DNA from: Achromobacter mucicolens
Lineage (GTDB): Bacteria; Pseudomonadota; Gammaproteobacteria; Burkholderiales; Burkholderiaceae_B
DNA: 64,000 nt
Assembly (NCBI RefSeq): GCF_902859725.1
Contig: NZ_CADIJP010000003.1
Location: 310,001-374,000 of the forward strand
Direction of reading: 5' to 3'
The notes beneath the pieces are model-generated. The model did no database searches. It saw only the letters and a list, made by a program, of their open reading frames with translations, and was not told the origin of the DNA. This document shows, piece after piece, positions 8,507 to 18,000 of this stretch. The position numbers and the translations under genes are program-made. How positions within the stretch are numbered: position 1 is the stretch's first letter; every line of letters begins with the position of its first letter.

Positions 8507-8535
8507 CTGGCAAGCCCGCGCGAAGGCACTAGAAT
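8507..8535 (+). promoter_or_regulatory. Possible sigma-70 promoter before the TPR/glycosyltransferase gene
   Basis: CTGGCA (8507-8512), 17-bp spacer, TAGAAT (8530-8535). The -10 matches consensus at five of six bases and the -35 at four. It starts immediately after the kinase stop, so the next gene need not be cotranscribed with the kinase. Confidence 0.4.
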
Positions 8536-8589
8536 CTGCGCTTCACGTTTCCCTTCAGGCCGGCCCGGACAGCGGCCGCAGGTCTCACC

Positions 8590-10578
8590 ATGGCCTCCAC
8601 GCCCGCACCGCCACCGCCCACGACAGGCACGCAGCTTTCCCTACGCGAAGCCCTGCAACAGGCCCACGCCCATTGGAACGCCGGACAGGCGTTCCAGGCA
8701 GAGGTCCTCTGCCGCCGCATTCTGGCCGTATCGCCAGGACAGGCCGATGCCTCCCACCTGCTGGGCTTGATCGCGCACGCGCACGGCCAGCCCGCGCTGG
8801 CGCTCGACCTGCTGCGGCACGCTTGCCAGACCGACGCCGCGCCCGCGGTCTACTTCGGCAACCTGGCCGAAATCTGCCGGCAGCAAGGCCTGCTCACTGA
8901 AGGCGAGGCCGCCGCGCGCCATGCCACGCAACGAGACCCCGGGCTGGTCATGGCGTGGAACAACCTGGGAATCATCCTGCAGGAATCCGGGCGCCACGCC
9001 GACAGCGTCGAATGTCTTGAACGGGTGGCACAACTTCAGCCGCACAGCCCGGAAGCCCTCAACAACCTCGGCAACGCGTACACGGGCGTGAATCGCCTGG
9101 ACGAAGCGCGTCAGCATTACGTCCGGGCGCTCGCATTGCGCGGCGACTACGCCGAGGCGCACAGCAACCTCGCCTTCGTGCTGCGCGAACTGGGCGATTA
9201 CGACGCTGCGGCAAACGCCGGACAGCGCGCCATCGAATGCAACCCGCGCCTGGCGAACGCGTACATCAATCTGGCGGAAATCGAAGCGGCGCGGTCGCGG
9301 CCCGCACAAGCGCTGCAATGGACTGAAGCGCTGCTGGCCTTTGCGCCCAGCCACCCGCAGGCGCTCGAACTACGCACGCGCTTACAGACGGCATGCGGCT
9401 CGCAGGCTGCGACAGCCCAAGCGCAAGACTTGGAAGACTTGGCCCGCCACGTCCGCGATCTGCTGACTGAGCGACAGAACGCCGAAGCCGAGCGGCTACT
9501 GCGCGAGACCATGGACCCGCGCGGCGCTCCCGCCGTACTTTGGCGCCTTCTCGGTCTGGCAGTGAAATTTCAAGGGCGCGTTCAGGAAGCCGCTGACATT
9601 CAGGCCATGCTCGCCACAGCCATGCCCGGCAACCTGTCCGCCCGATTCGACCTGGCCGAAACGCTCTTGCTGCAAGGGGATTTCGAGCGCGGCTGGACGG
9701 AATACCGTTGGCGCTACAGCCTTTCCCATACCGCGGCGATGGACCGCAAGGTGCAGCGGCCGCGCTGGGACGGCAGCCGCATCGCGGGTCAGACGCTGCT
9801 CATTCATGACGAGCAGGGGTACGGCGACACGCTGCAATTCATGCGCCTGATCGACGCGGCCCGGACCCGCAGCGGCGCGCGTGTCGTGCTGGAAGTCCAT
9901 CCCGACCTGCTGCCCTTCGCCCGGCGCCTCGTCGGCCCGGACGCCTTCCCGCGCGGCCAGATCCCCCCGCCGTTCGACCAGCACTGCGAACTGATGTCCC
10001 TGCCCATGGCGATCGGCCTGCGCATGGCCGACCTGCCGGGCCAGGTCGGCTACCTGTCGGCCGATGCGGCCCGCGTCGAGAAATGGCGCAAGCGGCTGGC
10101 CGGCTTGCCACGGCCGTGGGTGGCGCTGGCCTGGGCAGGCAGACCCACGCATTCGAACGACGCCAATCGTTCCCTTGCCTTGGCGGATATGGCGCCCCTG
10201 GCCGTGCCCGGGATCACGTACCTGGCCATCCAGAAAGGCCCTGCCGCGGCCCAGGCCGCCACGGCCCCGCCCGGCATGAACATCGTGCCGCTGGACGCCG
10301 AGATTGCCGACTTCGAGGACACCGCCGCGATCCTGTCCCTGGCCGACCTGCTCGTCTCGGTCGACTCCTCGCCCGTGCATCTGGCCGGCGCATTGAATCG
10401 GCCCGCCTGGGTGCTGCTGCCTTTCCTGCCCGACTGGCGCTGGCTGTTGCATCGGTCCGACTCCCCCTGGTATCCGTCGCTGCAATTGTTTCGCCAGCCC
10501 GCGCCGGGCGACTGGAAGCGGGTCATGCACGACGTGGGCCGGGCGCTGGCAACCCGGTTTCACCGCGGCCGGGCCTGA
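8590..10578 (+). CDS. TPR-repeat protein fused to a GT9-like glycosyltransferase domain
   Basis: A 662-residue soluble protein. About residues 15-270 are tandem TPR units (ALNNLGNAYTGVNRLDEAR, YAEAHSNLAFVLRELGDYD). From about residue 390 a GT-B type domain begins: GQTLLIHDEQGYGDTLQF, then VALAWAG with SNDANRSL, and VDSSPVHLAGALNRPAWVLL near the C-terminus, the nucleotide-sugar motif of the heptosyltransferase (GT9) clan. TPR-GT fusions often glycosylate proteins. The gene lies 247 bp upstream of, and collinear with, a large autotransporter gene, so glycosylation of a surface protein is plausible but unproven. It has no signal peptide, so it would act in the cytoplasm before export. Confidence 0.85.
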   Translation: MASTPAPPPPTTGTQLSLREALQQAHAHWNAGQAFQAEVLCRRILAVSPGQADASHLLGLIAHAHGQPALALDLLRHACQTDAAPAVYFGNLAEICRQQGLLTEGEAAARHATQRDPGLVMAWNNLGIILQESGRHADSVECLERVAQLQPHSPEALNNLGNAYTGVNRLDEARQHYVRALALRGDYAEAHSNLAFVLRELGDYDAAANAGQRAIECNPRLANAYINLAEIEAARSRPAQALQWTEALLAFAPSHPQALELRTRLQTACGSQAATAQAQDLEDLARHVRDLLTERQNAEAERLLRETMDPRGAPAVLWRLLGLAVKFQGRVQEAADIQAMLATAMPGNLSARFDLAETLLLQGDFERGWTEYRWRYSLSHTAAMDRKVQRPRWDGSRIAGQTLLIHDEQGYGDTLQFMRLIDAARTRSGARVVLEVHPDLLPFARRLVGPDAFPRGQIPPPFDQHCELMSLPMAIGLRMADLPGQVGYLSADAARVEKWRKRLAGLPRPWVALAWAGRPTHSNDANRSLALADMAPLAVPGITYLAIQKGPAAAQAATAPPGMNIVPLDAEIADFEDTAAILSLADLLVSVDSSPVHLAGALNRPAWVLLPFLPDWRWLLHRSDSPWYPSLQLFRQPAPGDWKRVMHDVGRALATRFHRGRA

Positions 10579-10580
10579 AC

Positions 10581-10619
10581 ATGCGGGCGCAGCCGGCGCC
10601 CAAGCCGGCGCGCCCGCAT
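10581..10619 (+). terminator. Strong hairpin after the glycosyltransferase gene
   Basis: ATGCGGGCGC (10581-10590) pairs with GCGCCCGCAT (10610-10619), and an inner GCCGGC/GCCGGC stem (10592-10597, 10604-10609) closes a 6-base loop. It begins 2 bp after the stop. No U-run follows, so it may be an intrinsic terminator of weak type or an mRNA 3' stabiliser. Confidence 0.5.
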
Positions 10620-10825
10620 GTATCAACCGGAAAAAGGCCTGAATTTTGGCATTATTGCGGCCTTTGAAAAGGCACCATCGCCAGTAATGTGCGGGGTGAG
10701 ATAGTGCGCCCCCAGCAAAAGGCCGCCTGTCTGCCCTCATACCTTGGCACCGGCCGCGCGGATAGTCCATAGCTCCAACGGTTGCCGCACATTCCAACCG
10801 ACATCGCCCCAGGCGGGAGCTTGCC

Positions 10826-13800
10826 TTGAAGCTGAAACACCAAAAAAAGCGTATCAACTCTGTTCCCGTGGCATCCGCGCGAGCCGGCTCGACGGCGGCC
10901 CCTGCCCGGTCGACGCAAATTCTGTCGGGTGTTTCCCTAGTGGCCGCCAGTCTGCTTCCCGGCATGGTCCATGCAGCGGCGTGCATCAGCATTGGGAACA
11001 ACGCGACGCTCTTCGGCTCCGAAGACTGCATCGAATGGACGGGCGGTAACTTTTTGGTCACCGGGAGCGGCATGCTCTCCGGCGCCGACATCGGTATGCA
11101 CGCCTCCGGCACCAGCCCCGGCCGCACGCTGACGAACCAGGGCACCATCGTTGGCACACTGGCGGGCCTGCAGAACGACGGCGTTCTGGCTCAGGTGCAA
11201 AACAATGGCTTGATCTGGTCCACCGGAACGGGCGTCACCGTGGCCGGCATCCTGAATACGGGGTCCGGAAGCATCACCAGCGTGGTCAACAACACGGGCG
11301 GCTCCATCGCCGGCGCACGTGCCGGGATCTTCAATGAGGGCAGCATCGGCACGATCAGCAATGCCGGGATGATCAGCAGCAACAGTTCCTTCGGCGGGAC
11401 GATTGCAGCCATCTGGAACAATGGCGGAACGATCACCAACCTGACCAACACCGGCACCTTGCAAAGCGCCAACATTGGCGGTGTCCTTGCGGGGTTCGGT
11501 GTGGTCACCGAAAATGGCGCCATCGAAACGCTGCAAAACGAGGGGACCATCGTCGGCCAGCTAGGCATCCTGGCTCAGGACAACGCCCGGTTAGGCACGC
11601 TCACGAATTCCGGGACCCTCTCTGGCGACATCGCAGGCATCTTCATGGATGCCAGCACGGCCGGCACCATCACGAACACGGGCCTGATCGTGGGTGCGCC
11701 CAGCAGCGCCATGGGCGGATCGTTCGATGCCGGCATCTACCTGTCCCGCGCCAGCAGCGTAAGCCTGCTCGCCAATAGCGGCACCATCACCGGCCGGAAT
11801 GCGGCGATCCAGCTCGATAGCAACAGCTATATCAGTACGATCACCAACAGCGGCCTCATCGCGGGCGACCTGACCTCCGCCAGCGCCATCCCCCTCGCCA
11901 TCGCAGGCGGCAGCGGCAACGTCTTCGGCACCCTTACCGGCGCGAGCGGCGGCTTGGGCGTGGCCGACAAAGGCCTCATCAAGGTAACGGGCGCAAACCT
12001 GGTGTTTTCGGGCGGAAACCTGCTGCTGAACAACGACATCGCTGCGGTGGGCCGTTCCGTCATGAACTATGGCGCGACCCTTCAGATCAACAACCCCATC
12101 ACCGTCACGGGCAACTATTCGCAGACCGGCGGCGGACTGGCCTTCAATGTCGTCGACACCAGCAGCTATGGCTACCTGGACGTGAACGGCTCGGCGGCCA
12201 TCAGCAGCGCGGCGATAAGCCTGGGCGGCACGGGGTTGGCCAATGGCCAGTCCTACACGGTCGTGCGCGCGACCGGGTCTGGCACCTATGTCAACAACAC
12301 GGCCTTCGTCTCCACCAACAACGGCCTGCTCGCCCAACTGAGTGACGTGAACGGCGCGCTGACCGTGACCATCGCGCCCGACGCCCAGACCCACTACTGG
12401 GACGGCGCCAACACCGTGGCCGACGGCACGATTGCCGGCGGCTCCGGCACCTGGACGGCCAACGGCAAGAACTGGACCTCGACCGACGGCGCCGCCAACG
12501 GCCAGCTCGACCAGACCGACGTGCGGCCCGTGTTCGGCGGCACGGCGGGCACCGTGACGGTCGACGCCAGCCACGGCGCAATCGCCGTAAACGGCATGCA
12601 GTTCTCCACCGATGGCTACCGCGTCACCGGCGACGCCATCGGGCTGGCGGCGGCCACCTCGGCCATCGAGGTCGATACCAACGCCACCGCCATCATCGAT
12701 TCCACGCTGAACGGCAGCGGCGCGCTGGCCAAGACCGGCAGCGGCATGCTGATCCTGAACGGCGTGAACACCTACTCGGGCGGCACCTCGGTGTCCGCGG
12801 GCACGCTTGAGATCGGCGATGCCGCGCATCCCACCGCCAGCATCCTGGGCGACGTGGCCGTCGGCAGCGCCGGCACGCTGCGCGGGCACGGCTCCATCGG
12901 CGGCAATGTGACCAACGACGGTATCGTGCGTCCGGGCGGCTCCATCGGCACGCTGACGATCCTGGGCAATTACACGCAGTCCCCGACCGGCACGCTGTTC
13001 ATCGACGTCAGCCCCACGGCTGCTTCGCAACTGAAGGTGAGCGGCACCGCCACCCTGGCCGGCACCCTGAACGTGCTGTACGGCCCGGGCACCTACAGCG
13101 CGACATCCTTCCGCATTGTCGACGCGGCCAGCGTCACCGGCCGTTTCGCGTCCGTGACCAGCAACGCGCCGGCCGAACTGGCGCAAAGCGTGCAGAACCT
13201 GGCCGACGGCAGCACCCTCACGCTGGCCGCCAGCGGCACGGATAACGGCGGCGGTACGGACACCGGCGGCGGCACCGACACCGGCGGCGGCACGGACACT
13301 GGCGGCGGGTCCGTCGTCATTGCCCCCACCAACGCCACGATCTTCGGCGCCGTCGCCTCGGCCGCCATCCGCGAAGGCCAGCGCGTGAACGACACGCTGC
13401 TCGCGCGCCTGGGCCAGGATTGCGCGGACGCCTCGACGCCCGCCAATTGCGCGCGCCCCGGCCGCCAGGCCTGGGCCCAGATCGTCTCCAACAGCGTCAA
13501 CGTGCGCGGCAACGACGACGCGCCCAGCTACAAAGATCGCCATTACGGCTTTCTTGCCGGCCTGGATCAGCAGGTCGGCGCCTGGACGCTGGGCGTCGCG
13601 GGCGGCTACAGCCACGTTGATGTGACCGAAGACGAGGCAAGCGGCAAGATCGACACCCTGCGCATCGCCGGCTATGGCAGCCGCCGCGTGGGGGCCGTTA
13701 CCCTCGCCGCGACGGTCGGCGCCGCCTACGACTTTCTCCAGACGCGCCGGTCCTTCCCCGGCCCGGGCAAGGCCCGTGGCGACTCCGACGCACAGGAAAT

Positions 13801-14272
13801 CACGGCCGGCCTGCAAGCCAGCCTGCCGCTGGCCGCCGGCCCGCTCACGATCACGCCGCGTCTCGGGCTGCGCTATCTGTACCTGCACGCCGAACGCTTC
13901 AGCGAAACGGGTTCGACCAGCCAGAATCTGGATGTGGGCGCCCAGGACTTCAACAGCCTGCAACCCTATGCGCAGCTCGTCGTGGGTCTGCCCTTCAGCA
14001 TGAAGTCGGACAAACCCGCCGTCGTCGAGGCCCGCGTCGGCTACGCCTACGAAACCCTGGACAGCAACCGCGCATTCCACGCCACGGCGACCGACGGCAC
14101 CGGCTTCACGCTACCCGGCGTGTCGCCCTCGCGCGGCATGTTCTCTGCCGGCCTGGGTCTCACGATGCCCGTCAGCAAGGCCATGGACCTGACCGCCAGC
14201 TACGACCGGCTGTTCGACACGGGCAACGTGTCGGGACAAACGTTCCAGCTGCAGGCGACGTACCGGTTCTAA
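10826..14272 (+). CDS. Autotransporter (type Va) with repeat-rich passenger
   Basis: 1148 residues from a TTG start at 10826, preceded by GGGAG at suitable spacing; no better ATG keeps the signal region. The N-terminus is a long basic segment, then a hydrophobic core and AHA-like cleavage (MVHAAACIS). The passenger first has short repeats around TNQGTIVGTLAGLQNDG, NNTGGSIAGA, ISNAGMIS (residues about 75-370), predicted to form a beta-helix. A passenger-associated transport repeat follows (GSGMLILNGVNTYSGGTSV), then a GGGTDT linker and a C-terminal autotransporter beta-barrel of about 270 residues ending LQATYRF. The C-terminal half is homologous to the autotransporter at 21620-26365. It overlaps the convergent gene by 4 bp. 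Adhesin or biofilm role is inferred. Confidence 0.9.
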   Translation: MKLKHQKKRINSVPVASARAGSTAAPARSTQILSGVSLVAASLLPGMVHAAACISIGNNATLFGSEDCIEWTGGNFLVTGSGMLSGADIGMHASGTSPGRTLTNQGTIVGTLAGLQNDGVLAQVQNNGLIWSTGTGVTVAGILNTGSGSITSVVNNTGGSIAGARAGIFNEGSIGTISNAGMISSNSSFGGTIAAIWNNGGTITNLTNTGTLQSANIGGVLAGFGVVTENGAIETLQNEGTIVGQLGILAQDNARLGTLTNSGTLSGDIAGIFMDASTAGTITNTGLIVGAPSSAMGGSFDAGIYLSRASSVSLLANSGTITGRNAAIQLDSNSYISTITNSGLIAGDLTSASAIPLAIAGGSGNVFGTLTGASGGLGVADKGLIKVTGANLVFSGGNLLLNNDIAAVGRSVMNYGATLQINNPITVTGNYSQTGGGLAFNVVDTSSYGYLDVNGSAAISSAAISLGGTGLANGQSYTVVRATGSGTYVNNTAFVSTNNGLLAQLSDVNGALTVTIAPDAQTHYWDGANTVADGTIAGGSGTWTANGKNWTSTDGAANGQLDQTDVRPVFGGTAGTVTVDASHGAIAVNGMQFSTDGYRVTGDAIGLAAATSAIEVDTNATAIIDSTLNGSGALAKTGSGMLILNGVNTYSGGTSVSAGTLEIGDAAHPTASILGDVAVGSAGTLRGHGSIGGNVTNDGIVRPGGSIGTLTILGNYTQSPTGTLFIDVSPTAASQLKVSGTATLAGTLNVLYGPGTYSATSFRIVDAASVTGRFASVTSNAPAELAQSVQNLADGSTLTLAASGTDNGGGTDTGGGTDTGGGTDTGGGSVVIAPTNATIFGAVASAAIREGQRVNDTLLARLGQDCADASTPANCARPGRQAWAQIVSNSVNVRGNDDAPSYKDRHYGFLAGLDQQVGAWTLGVAGGYSHVDVTEDEASGKIDTLRIAGYGSRRVGAVTLAATVGAAYDFLQTRRSFPGPGKARGDSDAQEITAGLQASLPLAAGPLTITPRLGLRYLYLHAERFSETGSTSQNLDVGAQDFNSLQPYAQLVVGLPFSMKSDKPAVVEARVGYAYETLDSNRAFHATATDGTGFTLPGVSPSRGMFSAGLGLTMPVSKAMDLTASYDRLFDTGNVSGQTFQLQATYRF
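13235..13306 (+). repeat. Four tandem 18-bp units coding for a GGGTDT linker
   Basis: Units start at 13235, 13253, 13271 and 13289 and encode GTDNGG then GTDTGG three times. They lie between passenger and barrel in the autotransporter gene. In-frame 18-bp units are prone to slip without frameshift, so the linker length may vary between strains. Confidence 0.85.
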
Positions 14273-14967
14273 AGCGCGGTCCGCCGGCTCCGCCGGCGAT
14301 ACCACCACGTCAGCGCCGCCCAGACCAAGGCCCAGGCGCCCAGTATCGCGGCAATGAAGGGCCAGAAGATGAACGTGGCAACGTCGTCCCAGCCGCCCGC
14401 CGTGCGCTTCAGGCCGATGGGCGCGCTGATCTCCAGCTCGATCTGTTCGCCCTGCAGCGCCGGCCCGGCTTCCTCCACGGTGAACGTCAGTGTGGAAGCC
14501 CCCTTCGCCAGTTTCGGGTAGCCGGGCGCGGTTTGAAGCTGCGCGCCATTGGCATGGGTTTCAGGCCAGAGCTTGCGGTAGAAATGCGTGGCGCTGGCGG
14601 CGCTGAGCGGCGCCGCACTGACCACGAGGTCCAGTCCCTTGCCATCGCGCACACGGATTCGCACCGGCTCACCGGGGTTGACGCTGCGCGGCTTTCCGTC
14701 CGCCGCGCCAATGCGCGTCGCCGAATCCCCCAGTTCTGGGCGGTCGCGCCCGCGCGGCCCGCCGAAACGCGCCTCCATCCACAGCGGCGCTTCACGGATG
14801 CGGTAAACCTCGGCGCGCGCGGTCTGGCCGGGCGTCAGGACGATCGGCGTCAGCGTCGCGTCGGCGGACTGCGCATACCGCACCATGCCGACCGCAAACC
14901 ACGCCATGGCGGCCAGCCAAAGCAACCAGCCCACCGCCAGCGTCATCTTGAAGAACCTGCGCCACAT
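14269..14967 (-). CDS. Uncharacterised two-helix membrane protein
   Basis: I do not recognise the family. 232 residues: an N-terminal membrane helix (about 8-28, LAVGWLLWLAAMAWFAVGMV), a soluble middle of roughly 165 residues rich in beta-strand-like sequence (TPGQTARAEVYRI; STLTFTVEEAG) and a second helix near the C-terminus (about 195-222), then a basic tail. The middle would face the periplasm. It stands alone between two autotransporter genes; its end overlaps the end of one by 4 bp. Confidence 0.7.
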   Translation of the reverse strand: MWRRFFKMTLAVGWLLWLAAMAWFAVGMVRYAQSADATLTPIVLTPGQTARAEVYRIREAPLWMEARFGGPRGRDRPELGDSATRIGAADGKPRSVNPGEPVRIRVRDGKGLDLVVSAAPLSAASATHFYRKLWPETHANGAQLQTAPGYPKLAKGASTLTFTVEEAGPALQGEQIELEISAPIGLKRTAGGWDDVATFIFWPFIAAILGAWALVWAALTWWYRRRSRRTAL

Positions 14968-15022
14968 GCCGTTCCGCCTAGAATTTTCCAGCGTCAGAGC
15001 GTAACCGAAGTTGGCGCAGGCC

Positions 15023-18000
15023 TCAGAACGGCACCATGACCTTCAACGTGCCGCTGTGGCTGCGCACGTTCTCGGAAAACTGGCCGTCGTACTGAAGCCG
15101 GAAATCGACCCCCGCGGCGCGCATGACGTGCAGCCCCGCCCCCACCTTGCCCACCACATCGTCGATGGGCAGCGACGTATCGAACGATCCCGTGCCGGCG
15201 GGCGCCCCGCGCAGGCGTGAGGTGGTCGTCCAATCGTCCTTGGACAGGAACGACACGCCGGCGTACACGAACGGCCGCAGCATCGCGCCGTTGGACAGCT
15301 TGGCGCGTCCGCCGAACTCGATCATGGGCGACAGGCCCAGGATGACCTGGTCGCTGCTGTCCACCGACAAGGCCAGCGGATTCGCGCCCGATTCCTTGTA
15401 GCCCGGCATGCGGGTATAGCTGGCGTCGAAGTCCAGGTACGGCTTCACGTACACACTCTCGAAGGCGAAGGTGCGGGCGGCGCGCAAACGTGCATTGAAG
15501 CCATAGACATCTGGGCGGCTGGTCAAGGTGTCCTGGTATCCCGCGATGTCGATGTTGCGGTCCATGCGATAACCGCCATAACCGCCGCCGACCGCCGCCG
15601 AGAACACCCACGGCCCTTCCTGGCGCTTGACGACCATGCCGGCGTAGCCGCTGTCGCCATCGCCGCGCACACTGCCGTCGTTGGCGCGCACCTTGCTGCT
15701 TTCGTAGGCCACTGAGCCGCCGACGAACCAGCCCGGACTGACTTCGCGCTGCCCGCCAATCTGGTAGGTCACCGTGTCGTAGTCAAAGCCAGCCGTGCCT
15801 TTGCTGCCGTCCTGGCTGGTGGCGCGGCCCGTGACCTGGCCCCAGTAGCAGTTCTGCTCGCCCGAGAAGGCGTCGACCCCGGTGAACGTGGGGCAGGACA
15901 TCATCGCGCCCGTGAAATGACCCAGGTTTGCGGCCGATTGCGCCGCCGGCGCGCTCGTCACGCCCGGCGACAGGTTGGACACGCGGTCGCGATACGTGCC
16001 TGCCCCCTGGCGCGAAGCCTGATCCAGCTGCCCGAAAAGCGGCGCCAGGGCGGAATTGCCGCCTGCATCCCAGATGCGCTGAAGCTGATCGGCGACCTGG
16101 CGCTGGTTGGCCTTCAGTTGCATCGACGGCGCGTTCAAGTCGGCGGCCGCCACGCGGATCCGAGTGGACTGGCCGACCTGGCGCGTGGCGTAATCGAAGA
16201 CCGGACTGTCGACGGCGCCCACGCTGCCTTGCGAATCGCCCTGAACCGTCAGGACCGTCAGCTCGCGGTTCGGCATCAGCGCGGCGGCCAGCACGTCGAC
16301 ATTGCCATTCAGATCGCCATTGCCTTGCACCACCATCTGCGACGCACGCATCTGGTCGAAGTCCACGTCGGCGCGCAGGACGCCGCTGGCGGACTGCCTG
16401 AAATTGCCGCTGACGGTCAGGGTCTGGAACTGGCCCGGCGAGCCGATCACGACCAGGCCCGAGTTGATGACGTTGGCCTGATACGCAGTGGCCGCGTTGG
16501 CCACGCCGCCGGACTGCACGTAGTAGTTGCAGGCATTGGAGGAATCGCCGTTGCCGCAATAGACGTTGCCGGAGATGGTGCCGTAGTCGTTGATGGTGAG
16601 GAAAGACCCCGCCGCCGTGGTCGAATCGCCGTTGAACGTCAACGCCGTGCCGGACAGCGCGCTGAGCGAACCGCCTGCGTTGACGTTGACCACGTTGTCC
16701 CGGCCGCTCAGTATCCACACGCCTTTGCCGGTGTTGGAGCCGCCCGCCACGCTGCCGCTGATGTTGACCGTGACGCCCTGCTCGCTTTGTCCGCCCTGGC
16801 TTTGCGCCATGATGCCCGTCGCATCCGAACCCGTCACGCTGAGCGTCCCGCTCTGGTTCACGGTGACGCTGCCTGCATTGCCCGTGGCGCTGCTGACCGA
16901 CCCGGCAAAGCCGGCCTGCGGCCCGCCAGCCAGCCCGCCGCCCCCGCCGATCGACTGCGCGATGATGCCGTAGGCATTGGCGCCCGCGGTCGTCAGATTG
17001 CCGTCAAAGGAAACCGTCACGTTGCCGGCGGTGCCCGAACTGAACGCGGTCGGCAGGAATCCGGCCGGGTTGGTGGTGATCAGCTTGGTGGTGTCGCCCA
17101 GGATGCCCCCGCCGTCCGCGATGGACTGCGCCACGATGCCGTGCGCGCCCGCGCCATGCGTGGCCAGCGTGTAGCGCAGATCCACGTTCACGGCGCTGGC
17201 ATTGGCGTTCCCGCCACCCAGCACCGTCGTTCCGACGCCGGTCGCCGTGCCGGAGGTCACGATGCCGCCGCCCCCGCCGATCGATTGCGCGATGACACCG
17301 ATGGCCCGATCGCCATGGGTGTTCAGATTAAGGCCGGTGGACAGATTGACTGTGCCGCCCGCGCCGGCCACGCCCGCGCCGCCCGCGTGCAGGTTGAATC
17401 GCTGGCTGCCGGGATTCGCGGCCGATGCCGTGCTGCCCGCCATCGCAATGCCGCCGCCCCCGCCGATGGACTGCGCCACCAGGCCGTAGGCGCTGTCGCC
17501 GGTGGTCTGGATGGCCGCGTAGCTGCCGCTCGTGACCGTGATGCTGCCGCCCGCGCCACCACTGCCGCCGGTCGCGCCGGCCCGCAGCGAGCCGTTTGCC
17601 AGCGGCGATCCCGTGGCGCCCATGCCGCCGCCGCCGCCGATCGACTGCAAGACAATGCCCATCGCGCCATAGCCGGCCGTGTTGAAGCTATTGGTCCCGT
17701 TGCCGTTCAGGAAGGCGACGATGCTGTTGCCCGCCCCGCCGCTTCCCCCGGAGCCGCCCACCGAAATCGACACGTTGGACGACGAAATGCTGGACGAGGC
17801 GGTCGATGCGCCGCCCGCGCCGCCGCCGCCGCCGATGGATTGCAGGACTGCGGCGTCCGCGTAATCCCCGTACGTGTTCGTGGATGCCCCGATGCTCGCG
17901 GCATTGGACGTCGTGCCGATCGCGCCGCCATTGCCGCCTGCGCCGCCATTGCCGCCCACCGAGACGTTGAACTGGTAGGTCGTGCCGGCGTCGTCCAGCG

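Noticed and set aside
11591-14080. 829-codon open frame antisense to the first autotransporter
   Set aside because: Composition is a mirror of the repeat-rich passenger; no motifs, no ribosome-binding site, and the sense gene is certain.
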